Below, piece by piece: positions 13,041 to 24,902 of a stretch of DNA of 64,000 nucleotides. The stretch comes from Sporobolomyces roseus (taxonomy: Eukaryota; Basidiomycota; Microbotryomycetes; Sporidiobolales; Sporidiobolaceae): the NCBI GenBank assembly GCA_016617785.1, contig JADILM010000001.1, positions 4,278,001-4,342,000 on the forward strand, given 5' to 3'. Position 1 is the stretch's first letter; each line of letters opens with the position of its first letter. The notes under the pieces are model-generated. The model worked only from the letters and a program-made list of their open reading frames with translations. It did not search any database and was not told the origin of the DNA. The position numbers and the translations under genes are program-made.

Positions 13041-14495
13041 TCAAGCCAAACCTTTCTTTCCTTTCACAAAAACGACAGTTCTCCTCTTCGCCTCCTCTCG
13101 AACCCAACGATCCCCCACCTTGTCTCCTTCATCCTCTTCCCAGCTCTCGGCGACGTCCTTCTGTTTACCCTCCGTGTCTCCCACTAGACCCCGTTCCAAT
13201 CGAACTTGGAATTCGAATAATAACCATTTGCTCAACCATTCAAACCCGTCCGGTGGGAATTTGTAGCTCTTCTCAATCACTCTCCAGTACTGTTCTCGTA
13301 GGATCGGAGCAGAATCCCTCAGTAGTAAAGCTAGAGGATTCGGAGTTGAACGAGAGAGGAGCGTTTCGACATGGATTGAGACTTGAGAGGGAGGACGAGG
13401 CAGTGAAGAGAGAAGAGTCGAAACGAGGGCGAAGGAGGAGTGGAGTACAGCTTGATGCAGGTCAAGGAGGAAGGAAATGTATGGATCGAAATTGGAGGAC
13501 TTCGATGAGCGACTTGAGGGTGGGAGAGGGAGAGAATTGGCAGAGAGGAGAGAGTGCAAAGCAGGAATGCAAGACGAAAGGGGAGCGTTGGATGAGTTCG
13601 TAGCTGAAGCGATCGAGGGTAGGAGATGGGAATGCAGGAGATGCAAGACGAGGTAGAAAGATCTCGTTGAGGGAGTCGGTCGAGCTACAGCTGACGAGGA
13701 TCTCGAGGAGATGGATAGCGAGGCCAGAGGTGTAGTCATTTCGTCGTCTTTGCCGGCAGCGAGAGCTGGATATAGGACGGTGACGAGATGAGGAAGGGAA
13801 GATGAAAGTTGGGCCTGATTCGACGCGACGAGTGACAGGAGGACTGAAGCTTCGTATACTGTTGATCCCGCATCAGAGAGGCTAGTTCACATCGAAGAGA
13901 CGGAAGAGAAATGGGCGGCGTACCTTCACAAGCGAATGCGTCGATACGGCGAATCGAGGTGATTCCTTCGCGAAGTTTACCTACTCGACAGAACTGGTCA
14001 GCTACATATCGTTCTGAATTAGCGGCGACTCTTGACTCACGAAGATCGAGTAAGATGATACCGAGCTCTTCATCTCGTCGTCTCTGATCTTCTGAATGAC
14101 TTCCGACAGGATAAGTCTGCGACCATTTCCTCAATTTGTCGGTGATGTAAGCTCTGAACCGTTCCTGAACTTGCGGATTCTTTAGCCTATCGATATACAT
14201 CGTCAGTTGTCGTCCGAGTGCTCACAAAAGAGAGACAGACTCACGAGGTAGGATCATCGTCTTGAATTCCTCGCGAAGGCGACAAGAGTAAACTCATCTC
14301 ATCATTCTCCCGCTTTCCTCCTAGATCTTTCCTCGCCATTCTCAATCCATCTCTACTTATCCCCTTTCCAGCACGGGAAGCGCTGCCTCTGTTCGAAGGA
14401 GTTGTTGACGTTGAGGCCCAAATGGATTGAGTTTGTCGATTCGAGGGAGGATTGCTCGTCGTTGTGCCTCTACGCCATGGCTGAGCTGAGCTCAT
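13041..14495 (-). CDS. Probable SAC3/GANP/PSMD8-family protein
   Basis: About 440 residues in four exons. The N-terminus (MSSAQPWRRGTTTSN) is disordered and basic. The middle reads RLKNPQVQERFRAYITDK and ERYVADQF, then VYEASVLLSLVASNQAQL with LPHLVTVLYP, followed by FYLVLHLLHSHLLPS and FDPYISFLLDLHQAVLHSS, and PNPLALLLRDSAPILREQYW with SYKFPPDGFEW. This order of helices resembles the SAC3/PSMD8/eIF3k module, which in Sac3, Thp3 and Rpn12 forms a helical bundle ending in a winged helix. The family call is inference from pattern, and no strictly diagnostic motif is present. The C-terminus is highly charged. It shares a 111-bp divergent promoter with UTP13. If correct, an mRNA export or splicing-linked role (Sac3, Thp3) would be the first idea. 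Confidence 0.5.
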
Positions 14496-14606
14496 TCGTT
14501 ACCAGAGCCGGTGATTGAGGTTGAGCAGAAGTCGAGACAGAGAAGTTGAAGCGAGAAAGCGAACGAGGAAGAGTTGGCTTCTAACCAGCAACTCCTCATC
14601 GCCAGG
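14496..14606. promoter_or_regulatory. Short bidirectional promoter, SAC3-like / UTP13
   Basis: Only 111 bp separate the two divergent ATG codons (minus start at 14495, plus start at 14607). Both 5' untranslated regions and core promoters must overlap here or extend into the first introns. UTP13's first intron is long (14639-14920) and could carry regulatory sequence. Confidence 0.5.
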
Positions 14607-17600
14607 ATGAGCAATACTAGACCTAGGTTCAAGACTAGGTACGCTACAACCCCATTCATGCCCTATAGAAGCCACCATGAGAGTAGGAGAAAGCTGGAAG
14701 AACGAGTTGAAAGAAGAGAATTAGTGAATGTCAAGCAGGGCACAGGGATTGCTGGTGGACCCACAGGAGGTATCATGAGCTATAGGAAGGACTTTTTACA
14801 GTAGTCAGGCTAGTCAAGAGCGTCTATTGAGGCTGTTTGAACGACCTTCTCAGCAGAGCATTTCAACTCTCCCTTCTTCTCTCTCAACTGTACTGACCGG
14901 CCTGGTCTGCATGATTACAGCTTCAAAGCGGCCAAGGCTTACTCCCCTATCCATACCGGAGGAGCAGCGGTTTTGTCGGGAGATGCATCATGGCTCGTTT
15001 CGACTCTCAACGAACAAGCTCTCGTAACCGATATCGAGACTGGAAACCCAGTACAAGAACTGAAAGGTGTATGTAGCATCCTCTTCTATCCGGAGACGCC
15101 CGCTTATGCCGCTGTCTGAAAATTCAGGACACTTCGGCTGTTACAACTCTCGCTATCACTCCTTCGCCTCTCTCTCCTCAAGCTGGCGGATACCTTCTCA
15201 CCTGCTGCCGATCCCTCGCTCTTCACATCTACTCTCTACCTTCCCTCTCCCTCCATCGCCATATTCCCCGAGCTCACGAAGCTCCTATCATCACTTGCGC
15301 CGCCGATCCTACCGGTACTCTTTTCGCAACTGGTTCAGCTGATGGAGTCGTCAAAGTTTGGGACGCTGCTCGCGGTCACTGTACGCATGTACTCAAGGGC
15401 CATGGAGGAGTCATTAGTGCGATCGCTTGGGATATCGCAAGTGTCGGAGATGGAGGAAAACAAGGTCGAGCGAAATTAATCACGGGCGCAGACGATTGCA
15501 AGATCCGAGTGTGGGACTTGAGAACGAGGGAGTGTCTACACGTTCTCGATGGTCACAACAGTGTGGTTCGAGGACTCGATGCTACAAAGGACGGAAAGAC
15601 TTTAGTCAGTGGAGGTCGTGACAAGGTTGTCAACGTTTGGGATCTCGAACGAGGGGTGTTGAGGCGCACAATGCCGGTATTCGAGACGTTGGAGTCTGTC
15701 GGGTTAGTCGAAATCGAGGAAGGGGAGGAAAGTAAGAAAGGAAAGGAGAAAGCAGGAACGAGTCGGAGAGCGATCTTCACTGGAGGAGACAAGGGTGCGA
15801 TCAGGCTGTGGGATCTTTTGACTGGAGAGCAGATCAGCACCAAGGCTGACGAGGGACAAGGGAGTGATGGGAAAGTGCACGAGATCCTCAGTATCATGTA
15901 CGTTCACTCGTTCTTTATGTTCTTAGCGTATTGACGACTGACCTGAATATCGATTGGCGCGCAGCAATACACCTTCAACGTCCTCCCTCACTGCTATCTA
16001 CGTCGATCAGAACATTGTCACCCGCTCGCTTCCTCATCTCGCCGTCACTCGTCAAGTCATCGGTTTCAACGACGAAGTGATCGATACCTGCTTCCTATCT
16101 CCCTTCCCGTCTACCTCGTCCGACGAAGCTCCCCTCGAATCGCACCTCGCCGTCGCTACCAATTCCGATCTGATACGAGTCTACGATCTCAACCGCTTCA
16201 ACACCTCCTTACTCGAAGGTCACGAAGACGTCGTCCTCTGCCTCGCTCGCTCGAGTGATGGTCAGATCCTGGTTAGTGGATCGAAGGACAAGACTGCGAG
16301 AGTTTGGAGGAGTCCACCGGGCTCGGCCCTCTCCTCTTCGGACGGTCAACCAGGTTGGAAATGCGTGGGCAAGGCAGAGGGTCACGTCGAGTCAGTAGGA
16401 GCAGTTGCAGTATCAAAGAAAGAGAACAAATTCCTCGTCACGGCATCACAAGATCGAACAGCGAAGATCTGGGATCTCGACTCCCTCGTCTCGACCTCCT
16501 CGGAATCCGACGACCTTTCTCCCCTTCGAGCGATGTCGACTACTAAGATTCACGACAAGGACATCAACACCCTCGATATCGCACCGAACGATAAGCTACT
16601 CGCATCAGGATCTCAAGATCGAACTGCCAAACTGTTCGCGATCAATTATACACCTCGTTCGAAATCGACTCCCGCTTCCGCTCAACTCTCCCTTCTCGGC
16701 ACGTTCAAGGGTCACAAGCGAGGTGTATGGAGTGTCAAATTCTCCCCGGTCGATCAATGTCTCGCGACTGCATCAGGAGATCGAACAATCAAACTTTGGA
16801 GTCTCGCCGATTTCACCTGCGTCAAGACTTTCGAAGGACACTCGAATACGGTCCTCAGGGTAGACTTCTTGACGAGAGGGATGCAGCTGGCGAGTGCTGC
16901 GAGTGATGGATTGGTCAAGGTTTGGAACGTCAAGGATGAGGAATGCGTTTCGACTCTAGATAATCACGAGGAGAAGGTGAGCTTCTTAGTCTCGAGTCTC
17001 GTGATTCGCATGGGAGACTGACAGCTCGTTCCGTACCCAGATCTGGGCATTGGCTGTCGCAAAAGATGAGAAATACGTTGTATCGGGAGGAGCAGATTCA
17101 GTCATCACGGTTTGGGAGGATGTAACCGAGACTGAGGAGTTGGAGAAGATTCAAGAGAGTGAGGAGCTCGTACTCAAGTAAGCGACGCGGTCTCCTTCTG
17201 ATACATTGCGAGGGCAATCTCTGACATGATCTCGTTAAAACTCCTGCAGAGAGCAAGATTACGAAAACTACCTGTCGATCAAAGATTACTCGAACGCTAT
17301 CCTTCTCGCTCTCTCGATGGATCAACCGCGACGACTACTGAAGCTCTTCACCGAAGTTCGCCTCAATTCCGCTTCTCCCACTTCTTCCTCAGATCCTGCT
17401 GCAGACGCCGAATCTTTCACCGGTTCTCGACATGTTGATGCCGTCATCAAGTCACTCTCTCCTTCTGACCTACGACAACTCTTGAGCTACATCAAGGATT
17501 GGAACACGGTTTCTCGATCCTCCGACGTCGCCCAAGGGATTCTTCACGCGATTCTCAAATTCCATGATGCCGACACCGTTCTCTCCGCTCTTGAGGGGAA

Positions 17601-17874
17601 AGGCGAATCAACAGAAGATGATGGAGAGGTGCTCGATCTCGATGGAATGCTAGATGGAGAGGTCTCGAAACCGAAGAAGAAGGGAAAGGAGTCGAAGAAC
17701 GATGCGGGAGAGGTTCTTGGTGCGCTCATTCCTTACACGGAGCGACATATGACAAGGGCAGATAAGTTAGTGAGGGAGAGCTTCATCGTCGAGCATTTGT
17801 TGGGAATGATGGAGGGTTTCGACGATTTCGATGTTGGAGCGGATACAGACGGGATGGACGTAGACGGTCGATAA
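14607..17874 (+). CDS. UTP13: U3 snoRNP / SSU processome WD40 protein Utp13
   Basis: Nucleolar subunit of the UtpB complex that binds the pre-18S rRNA 5' region for small-subunit assembly. Exon 1 (14607-14638) encodes MSNTRPRFKTS and after a 282-bp intron joins FKAAKAYSPIHTGGAAV, which matches the conserved Utp13/TBL3 start. A chain of about a dozen WD repeats follows, for example VVKVWDAARGH, KIRVWDLRTRE, KTARVWRSP, RTAKIWDLDS, RTIKLWSLADF and LVKVWNVKD, forming two beta-propellers. The C-terminal Utp13 domain begins near EQDYENYLSIKDYSNAILLA and includes SPSDLRQLLSYIKDWNTV and AHLL-like helices, ending in an acidic tail (DVGADTDGMDVDGR). The length, about 960 residues, is close to the family norm once its linkers are counted. 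Exon borders use gtatgt/gtgagc donors and CTGAC-like branch sites. Confidence 0.92.
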
Positions 17875-17908
17875 TCTCTTCTAGAGGTGCGCAATCGGAT
17901 CTCGTTGA

Positions 17909-18758
17909 ATGACCTTCAGTCATTACGACGAGTTAGCTGCTCTCGATCTCTTGTTCTTCTCCGTCCCGGGACTTTCCGCAATGGTCAAACGGGTTGCTCT
18001 CTTTCTCCTTCTCTTGCTCTGTTCTACCTGACGGCACTCACAAGGTCCGCTGCTTCAGACATTGCCACCTACTCGCGAGCAGGCAACCGACGTCCTTTCG
18101 TTTTCGATGTCTTCAAAGGACACGACATTGTCGTCTTTACCCGTAGGCCGACTAGCAAAGAGAAGAACTCGTGAGTTATTTGAAACACCCTGTACTGTCG
18201 ATTGTACCCTGTATCTGCACCGTACATCCTTATCTAATCTTCTTCTCGTTGTGCTTGCGTTTAGGAGGAGGAAAGGCAAGCTTTCCTACTTGCACAACTT
18301 ACGATGCACAAAATCACAGCAATCAGCGCTGTGGACGTCGGCGGATCCGAATCGAGGCAGTGACAAAGCGACAAAGATGTCGTCTTTTGGAAAGTCTGAC
18401 GGAAAGATGCCACAAACTGTTGTCGTTCTTCCTCTCCTGAGATTTCAGCTCTATTTCGTGAGACCACCATTGAGACGTGCTACAGATGCTGTACAAGTAT
18501 CTCGCAACGTCGCAAACTCCGTGTCCTCAATTTGTCGACAAGAAGGATTTCCTCGCCTTCTTCCAGAGCTCCTTCAGCGATGCTTCTCTCAGCTGTATTG
18601 TTGGAATCCTACGTGATACTGCAGCTTGCAAAGATCGTAAGGTAGCGGCGAAGCTGATGGGTTCAATGTCTGAGCTCGAACCCGAGGGAGAAGAAATGAT
18701 AGCTATGATCAAGCGGCAGGCCAGTGTCGACACAGCCCAGCTTCACTCAGGAGTCTGA
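17909..18758 (+). CDS. Hypothetical protein, exon structure unresolved
   Basis: A possible small gene right after UTP13. A plausible first exon starts at 17909 (MTFSHYDELAALDLLFFSV), splices at ATG/gtcaaa to the acceptor gcttcag near 18059, and continues TLPPTREQATDVLSFSMSSK with LSSLPVGRLAKRRT. The last exon (about 18490-18758) has good coding character: LYKYLATSQTPCPQF, then VGILRDTAACKDRKVAAKLM and a stop after DTAQLHSGV. The middle, around 18172-18480, cannot be joined in one frame with obvious splice sites, so the gene may be broken or have unusual introns. I recognise no domain. The left arm of the inverted duplication begins about 250 bp downstream. Confidence 0.35.
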
Positions 18759-19115
18759 CTGAGCTGTGCAAGTCAGGCATCTATCACGCAGGGCCTTGCT
18801 GGAGACTAGCTGTCGTCAAAAGGGCTTTCGCTGTCGAAATTATTCAGATCCTCTGACAGTCGAGATCAGCCTCTCCTCGCAAAGCTGCGGAGTGCGATAT
18901 ACCTTACAGCCACGCTCCGATGTTCGGATCAGAGACAGCTGTCCTCGCGGCGAGCCTGAAGCCTGCGGAATTCCAAAAATTCGCCTGACTCGCCTCGAAA
19001 GCGACAACTATCGCTAGCCGTTTAAGCTGCGGGTGCGCCAGTTCTGACGACGAACGTCGATTCATGAGGGATCGGAGCAAAAAGGTTTCCCTTGTCGAGT
19101 AGGCTAAAACAGGGC

Positions 19116-19120
19116 AAAAA
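19116..19120 (-). terminator. Pol III T-run terminator
   Basis: Five T residues on the minus strand begin a few bases after the tRNA discriminator base, the usual RNA polymerase III stop signal. Confidence 0.6.
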
Positions 19121-19124
19121 CGGC

Positions 19125-19206
19125 TGAGCCAATCGAGGGTCGAACTCGAGATCTTTCCCTGCACTCGTGGTCGGAGGGGAACGTGTTACCACTTCACCAT
19201 GGGCCC
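19125..19206 (-). tRNA. tRNA-Arg(CCG) with a 10-nt intron, left copy
   Basis: Read on the minus strand it folds as a full cloverleaf: acceptor GGGCCCA/TTGGCTC (one mismatch and one G-U), D stem GTG/CAC with loop AAGTGGTAA, anticodon stem TTCCC/GGGAA, variable loop AGATC, and a perfect T arm TCGAG-TTCGACC-CTCGA. The anticodon loop is CT-CCG-A, then a 10-nt insertion at the canonical position 37/38, then A. A box (TGGTGAAGTGG) and B box (GAGTTCGACCC) are both present. CCG would read the CGG arginine codon. Confidence 0.75.
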
Positions 19207-19801
19207 GCCAACGAGTGAGATTTTTTTGTAAAACCTGTTCCAAGGTGAATCCTTCCACTCATCTTGCGCTGCTGGGGCCATCTACGATACTCTTGAGTGA
19301 GCTAGCCAGTGCCTAAGATATCAGCTAGAGACCTCAAAGAAACAGCTGGGAATTCGGGAATAGAAAATTTCGGAACTTTTGCGCGAGACTCGCTCCCGAG
19401 AATCGACTCTGCGGTTGGTTAGCGCTTCGCTGACAAACTCCAAGATCGAGTGAGGATGCCGCACTCGACGAGAGGAGTGAATTCGCAGCTTTCTCCCTGA
19501 CCGATTCGCAAATACGGTGAACTCGTGAAGAAAGGCTCATCTCACAAGGAGAAGGTGGTATACATACGTTCTCATTTGTAGCCTCTCATGCGATGGAAAC
19601 TTGCTCGAATGAAAGGGGATTATTAGGTTCAATTATTACTACTAGTTTTTGGCAGAGTGCTCAGGATATGTACAGCTTAAAGGATGAGAGCATAAAAGTC
19701 GCAACAAAGTATTGGGAAGAGCGTGTATTAATGAAGGGAAACGGAAAGAGTGGAAAACAGAGGGTGAGAACTATGAACAAAGGAGGAAAGCTTTTAACTT
19801 T
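19207..19801. other. Flank inside the left arm, no gene seen
   Basis: Between the tRNA and the aquaporin stop codon. Short open frames on both strands here are mirrored exactly in the right arm because the DNA is duplicated, not because protein sequence is conserved. It probably contains the aquaporin 3' untranslated region. Confidence 0.5.
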
Positions 19802-21842
19802 TTAAACATTCTCGTCTCCGATAACGGTTTGATCGATACTCCATTTGTGTCCATCTCGATCAACCCGCTTGTTCGCTCCGTGAGGAACAGCGAGACTACC
19901 GTCGTCAACGATGGTACTTCCAGAAGCTGCCGAACGTTGAGTAGTGAGCTGACCTCCAGCAAGAGATTCGAGTAGTGCTTCGATACGACCAAGGCGAGCG
20001 TCGTAATCGAAAGGTGCTTGTCCGAGTCCATACACTTGTTGGGTATCTCCCTCAGTGAGGAGATCAGCCAAACCGGGACCTAAAACGCGTTTCGCAAGAA
20101 AGATCAATTTCGAGCTCGAAGGTTGAAAGATTGACAGAGTAGGTTCCGACTCACCTTGTACAGCAATATCGGTAATCTTTGACGCTGGCTCTTCTGCGCC
20201 AGCGAATCCAGGCTTTTCGACAGATCCGTTGTTTGTGTCGAGTAAATTGTTGGCAGGAGCAGCGAGTTGTCCTACCTTTCTCTTGCTTCGAGGGACATCA
20301 TCGTCGTCACCTTCAGGTCCGAGTACCGTCTCGAATTCCAACCATCTACGGAAGAAGGAATGAATTTGAGTAAGTTGCGAGTTTTGTTGCGAAATTCGTC
20401 GCAAAACGACGACGACGATCAACTCACTTGATGAACTTGTAGAATCCAGCGGCGAGCGAGGCCCCGAGAATTGGGCCAACCCTGGAGCAGTGGGGGATGC
20501 AGGATCAGTCGTCACTCATCAAACAGCTCAAAAACGAAGACAGATTTTCGAAGATCGAAGAGGAAAGCTCACCAGTAGATCCAGTGATAAGATTCAAAGT
20601 CGGCGAGAACGACAGAAGGACCGAACGAACGAGCAGGGTTGAGTGAACCTCCAGTGTAGAAGACTCCGAGAAGTTCGGCGATGAAAAGAGCCAATCCACT
20701 ATTCGCAAGTCACTTTGTCAGCAAGCGAGCACGAACGAAGTCAACCGAGTAGTGCTCACATTCCGATGGGAGCAAGGAAAGTTGCTTTCGACTTTTCGGC
20801 AGCGAGGAGAAGACTGTCGAGAGAAAACGAGAATCAGTAATCGAAACACTCTGAGTTATGAAAGAAGGATTCGAGATCAATAGCAAGAGGAAACGATGAC
20901 GAGACGTACATCGTAAGCATGAGCATGATCGACAACAACATCTCGAGGAACAGTCCTCGAACCACCGACATTCCTGGACTGAGCGTTGTTCGCACGTTGA
21001 GCGTTCCGGGAAGGAGGACTTGGATCAAGGCACTTCCAGCAATTCCTCCCAAGATTTGAACAAAGGTGAGGAGAGCAGCACGAAGAGGGGTGATGGCACC
21101 TGGAGAGGGAGAAGGAGGAGAGGACAATGAGCGAGACGAAGACACAGAAAAGACGCGAGCCGGTGCTCACCGACTAGCATCATTCCCCACGATACAGCAG
21201 GGTTGAAAAGTCCACCACTGACACGGAAGAAGATCCAGGCGTTGACAGCACTGTGAGGAGAAGATCGACGAGAGTCAATAGCAGGCTTTCGTACGAAGCT
21301 TAACTGCAGGGAACGTACAGGGAGAAACCGAAACAGAGAGCGATGTAGAGCCTGTTTCGTCCGCAGCGTAAGTGAGTGTCGTCTTATTGAACGAAAGGAA
21401 GTGACGAACAAATTCGAAGTGTTGGCAACGGCAGCGGTAGAGTCATTCTGTCCGGCTTGAGTAGCGCCAGTGACACTCGTACTCGGAATGTTGGCGACGT
21501 TGGTACCTGTGAGACGGAGTTAGGTTCAGCTTCTTCGAAAACGAAGACTCAAAGACGCCATCGAAATCGCTCACCTCCGAGTGCGAAGCTGTTGTTCAAG
21601 TGAGACTCGTCAGCTGGTATCGTAGTCGAACACGGGTGATAGAACGTCACGAACAACATGAAGAGAGTCGTTCCAACAAATTCACCGATCATAGCGATAA
21701 AGTGATTCTTGATCGCAAGCATATTCGAACCCTTTGCGGGATCTTTCAGGTTGTACGTGAAGCGACCTCTTGCTCGTTTGCCGGTGTGTACATGCTTGTG
21801 CTTGTGAACAGCTGGCTTTCCAGTGACGTGAAGGGATTCCAT
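19802..21842 (-). CDS. Aquaporin (MIP family channel)
   Basis: Membrane channel for water or small solutes. The start at 21842 gives [19 protein letters not shown], then [19 protein letters not shown] as helix 1. Later exons read [28 protein letters not shown] (first NPA box), [51 protein letters not shown] and [15 protein letters not shown] (second NPA box), then [20 protein letters not shown], so six helices and both half-helices are present. The cytosolic tail is long, with an acidic [10 protein letters not shown] stretch and [20 protein letters not shown] and ends IGDENV. About eight exons. The 3' end, from inside the [13 protein letters not shown] exon, is repeated inverted at 24903. Whether it passes water only or also glycerol is not decidable by eye. 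Confidence 0.9.
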
Positions 21843-22688
21843 TGATGTTGAACTTTGTCGAGGTTGCTAGAGTTTTCGAAGGTGGTTCTGAGGGGCGTGC
21901 TGCTTGAGAGGTATCGGGATGACCGCTACGAGATAGGGTGAGGATCAAGGTAGTGAAGAAGGGGAGGAAACGAGGTGAGAGAGCAAAAGGCAGAAAAAGT
22001 AGGCTGGGAATCGTTGTTCGCACAAAGTTGAGCGACACACATCATCGCCGAGGAACTCGTAGGGATCCGCAGTGGAAAGCGAAACGATAATCGCATGCCT
22101 CTGATCCAGAGCGATCGAATAGAACGTTTAAAAGCTGTGCCTTTAACGAATCCTCAAGGGAAATGCGCCGAATGACGACGATAATGCGAAAACTTGATCT
22201 TCAAATGGTACTTTTCCCTGTTGTCTCGTCACGTGAAACCTGTTTGATCTACAGCTTTACAAGGTCCGACTCCTGCGATGCAACCGGTCGATCAATTGAT
22301 TTGCTAGTCGCTTCAGAATAACGAGCTCGTTAGCAACTTTGCAACGTACTTCCGCAATTCGACGAAGGGGAACAGCTTTAAGCGACTCACAGATATGACA
22401 CCTCCTGTTTTAGCCCGAATCACGCTTGAAACCGTCTATCAGTCGTTCGGAGAGTTGCGGAGTGCGAAGAGCGAGAAACAGCGAACGAGAGAACAGACTT
22501 GCAAAGTATCGCGAAGCGGTGCACAACAGCGTTTCGAGAGGAAGCCTCACACGCCCTAGAGCAACCCATACATAGCTCGCAGGCTGGCTGAGCAATGACG
22601 AGGGAGTGGTGGTTGTCCGAGAAAGTATCCCGAATCTTTTAGTCTCTTTCCTCTCCCTCTTACCTCAATCTACAACACCTAAATCGAC
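21843..22688. promoter_or_regulatory. Divergent intergenic region, aquaporin / peroxiredoxin
   Basis: About 850 bp between two diverging starts. Pyrimidine-rich sequence precedes the peroxiredoxin ATG (CTCTTTCCTCTCCCTCTTACC). No repeated operator or open frame with coding character was found. Both genes' control regions must lie here. Confidence 0.45.
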
Positions 22689-23629
22689 ATGGCACCTCTC
22701 GAAGTTGGATCTACCATTCCCCAAGGTGAGCGTAAAAGTCTTGCAGCTCTCCGTGCTCTCCTCGCTCTTTCATTCTACCCGAACACGTTCTCCAATTTCG
22801 GCTATTCTCCGGGGTCTGCTAGGGCTCGAGGAAGGCAAGGGCTCGGTCTAGTAAATCAATGAGGAGTAATCATGGTGCTGGGAGTGTGGAGGGAATCGCA
22901 GCGGTAGCCGACTGAGCTGACATTGGGAGTCTCTTCTCGCAGGCGAATTCGCGACAATCGAATACGGACCTGAACTCGAAGATCCCGCTGTCTGCGGTCG
23001 TCCTTCGACCGTCAAGACTGACTCGTGGAAGGGAAAGAAGGTACGAGTCTCGTTCTCTTCCCTTGTTTCGGTCAACAAGCGAGCTAAAACGTCAACTCCC
23101 TCGTAAAACTAGGTCGTTATCGTCGCTGTCCCCGGTTCTTTCACTCCTACCTGCTCCGAGAACCACATCCCTCCCTACATCTCCGCTGCCTCCGACCTCA
23201 AGTCAAAGGGAGTCGACCAGATTTACGTTCTCGCGAGTAACGATGTTTTCGTTCAATCGGCCTGGGGACGTGTTCTCAAGGGAGGAGACAAGCTTTCATT
23301 CATCTCCGATTCGTCCTTGAAGTGGCTCAAGGAAGCAGGTCTCTCGCAAGACTGTAAGCTGCAATCTCGGAAATTCTGCGAATCTGCGAAACTCACGAAA
23401 ATTCGTGTACTGCAGTGTCCGCTGTTGGTTTCGGTGAGCGTGCCAAGCGATTCGCCATGATTGTTGATGACCTCAAGGTACGCTCGACCTTCCTCCCCTT
23501 GAGCCTGTTTCCTGCGTGATCTCAGCAAGGAGAAACTGACGATTTTCTCTGCAGGTCACCTACCTCGGTATCGAATCCGGACCTGGTGTTGGACCTTCTG
23601 GTATCGAGGCTGTCCAAGCCAAGCTCTGA
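22689..23629 (+). CDS. Peroxiredoxin, Prx5/Ahp1 type
   Basis: Thiol peroxidase reducing hydroperoxides, using thioredoxin as partner in Ahp1. Exon 1 encodes MAPLEVGSTIPQ, followed by GEFATIEYGPELEDPAVCGR, then KKVVIVAVPGSFTPTCSENH, the peroxidatic-Cys motif PxxxTxxC. The upstream Cys in DPAVCGRPSTV lies where yeast Ahp1 carries its resolving Cys (Cys31), so a 2-Cys mechanism like Ahp1 is likely; that part is inference. Other family blocks are YVLASNDVFVQSAWGR, SFISDSSLKWLKEAG and KRFAMIVDDLK with GPGVGPSGIEAV near the end. Five exons, about 175 residues, which is normal. There is no clear peroxisomal (SKL) or N-terminal mitochondrial signal, so a cytosolic location is expected. It lies in the spacer between the two inverted arms. 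Confidence 0.92.
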
Positions 23630-23814
23630 TTCGACGAGTGCGAATACGGAAATCCTTAGCTTAGACCAGTATTGACAAAAAGGTAAATAAAGTGAAGTGC
23701 AAAGCTACATTACGAAGTATCGCGTATCGCTCGTTCATGCGTACGACTTCTCGCTCTCGGAGAACTCGGAGAGAAGACGGCACTCGGACCAGAAATGTTT
23801 CATTTTCGAATTGC

Positions 23815-24496
23815 TCAAACCGTCGTTTTCGGTACTGCTGCTTCTTCCGCGATCTGTTCCTCGACAATCCCCTCTACCACCGCCGCTTCGAGCTTCACTT
23901 CCTCTTCCGTCATCTCTGGTTCAACTTTGATTGCTTCTCCAGCCGCGAGCGATCTTAACTTCTCTTCGTCTGAAACCGTCGCCCAGAATTGCCCGACGAG
24001 TTTATCCGATCGTTGTTGCGGTAGAGGGAAGAAGGCAGGCTGTAAAGATGAGTCGTCTGTACAGGCGGAGACTTCGTCAGAGTTTGCTTGCTAGAAGAGA
24101 TGGAGCGAAAATCGACGAACTGAACGAGATCGTGATTCCTGGTGTCGCTTGCCAATTAGTCGACGCTACGTCTTCTTTCGCTTTCCCCTTGCTGCTCTTG
24201 CTAGGTTCTACAGCGATTTGCACTTGCGGATTTGCGAAACGAAGACCAGGAAGAACTTCTTTCGCGAAATGTCTGTTTCTCCTCAGAGTATCAGCTTGGG
24301 TTTGACCCGAGAGTTCGATAGAGCTATAATGACATGCTTACCTCGCTCCAGCGTTTCCTTTGAGCCCCTCGTAGCGAAGTGAAAGATGTTTGATCAAGGA
24401 AGGAAGTGGTCGAGTGTTGGCGCCTTGCTGGAGATTACGGAGCTGCGTAGCTAGTTGTGCAGTCTTTCTAGAGGATCGTAGGCCAGCGGACGACAT
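23815..24496 (-). CDS. Mitochondrial ribosomal protein, L51/S25/CI-B8 domain (MRP49/mL61-like)
   Basis: Starts at 24496 with MSSAGLRSSRKTAQLATQL, continuing LPSLIKHLSLRYEGLKGNAG and then ARHFAKEVLPGLRFANPQVQ. The block N-x-GARHFAKEVLPxLxFxNP is characteristic of the small thioredoxin-like fold shared by mitochondrial S25, L43, MRP49 and the complex I B8 subunit. The C-terminal half reads DKLVGQFWATVSDEEKLRSL and ends in an acidic tail (EMTEEEVKLEAAVVEG). The basic, Ser-rich N-terminus could serve as a mitochondrial signal. The call to MRP49/mL61 rather than mS25 is a judgement. At least four exons, with the middle junction (around 24040-24100) uncertain. Confidence 0.6.
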
Positions 24497-24902
24497 TCTT
24501 GAGGTACTGGGAGTGAAAGGTTGAAGGAAAGATCGGAAATTCGCTTCTTGCTCTCCTCCTGTTCACTATCTCGATTCGACTGATCTTGTACCCGTCGAGC
24601 CTGCTAAATAGAGTGCCCCAAAGCTTTGGACAGAGCTACAGTAGCTTGCGTTGACGCGTTCATTCTCTCCTCCTCTGCTTCGCTCTTCCTCCTTCATTAT
24701 GGGTCTCTTATAGCCGCTGGAGGTAACGCAGCTTAGCATCGATACACAATCCTTTACGTCAGGCACTGAACAGCACTGCTGAACTTGCCAGCTCGCTAGC
24801 CTTATTTCTATAGGTCAATTCGGAGACTCTTTCAGGGACTTGCGTTGTCCAAGGCTGTCGGAGCAGCGAGTGATGTGTTTATGGTCTTGCATGAAACGTC
24901 TT
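24497..24902. other. Spacer left of the right arm, no gene seen
   Basis: Upstream of the ribosomal-protein gene and ending sharply where the inverted copy begins. It should contain that gene's promoter. No open frame with coding character. Confidence 0.5.

Larger units (their letters stand above)
19006..20467. repeat. Left arm of a 1.46-kb inverted duplication
   Basis: Reverse-complement of 24903-26365 with only scattered substitutions. The outer edge at 20467 falls inside an aquaporin exon ([13 protein letters not shown]) and the other edge at 19006 lies just past the tRNA gene (shared sequence AACTATCGCTAGCCG). The arm carries the aquaporin 3' end, about 600 bp of flank and a tRNA. In this arm the aquaporin is continuous with its 5' exons, so the left arm is the probable parent. 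Confidence 0.93.

Noticed and set aside
19593..19805. A 70-residue frame (METCSNERG...) present in both inverted arms
   Set aside because: Its conservation is explained by the DNA duplication; it lies in the aquaporin 3' flank and has no coding bias.
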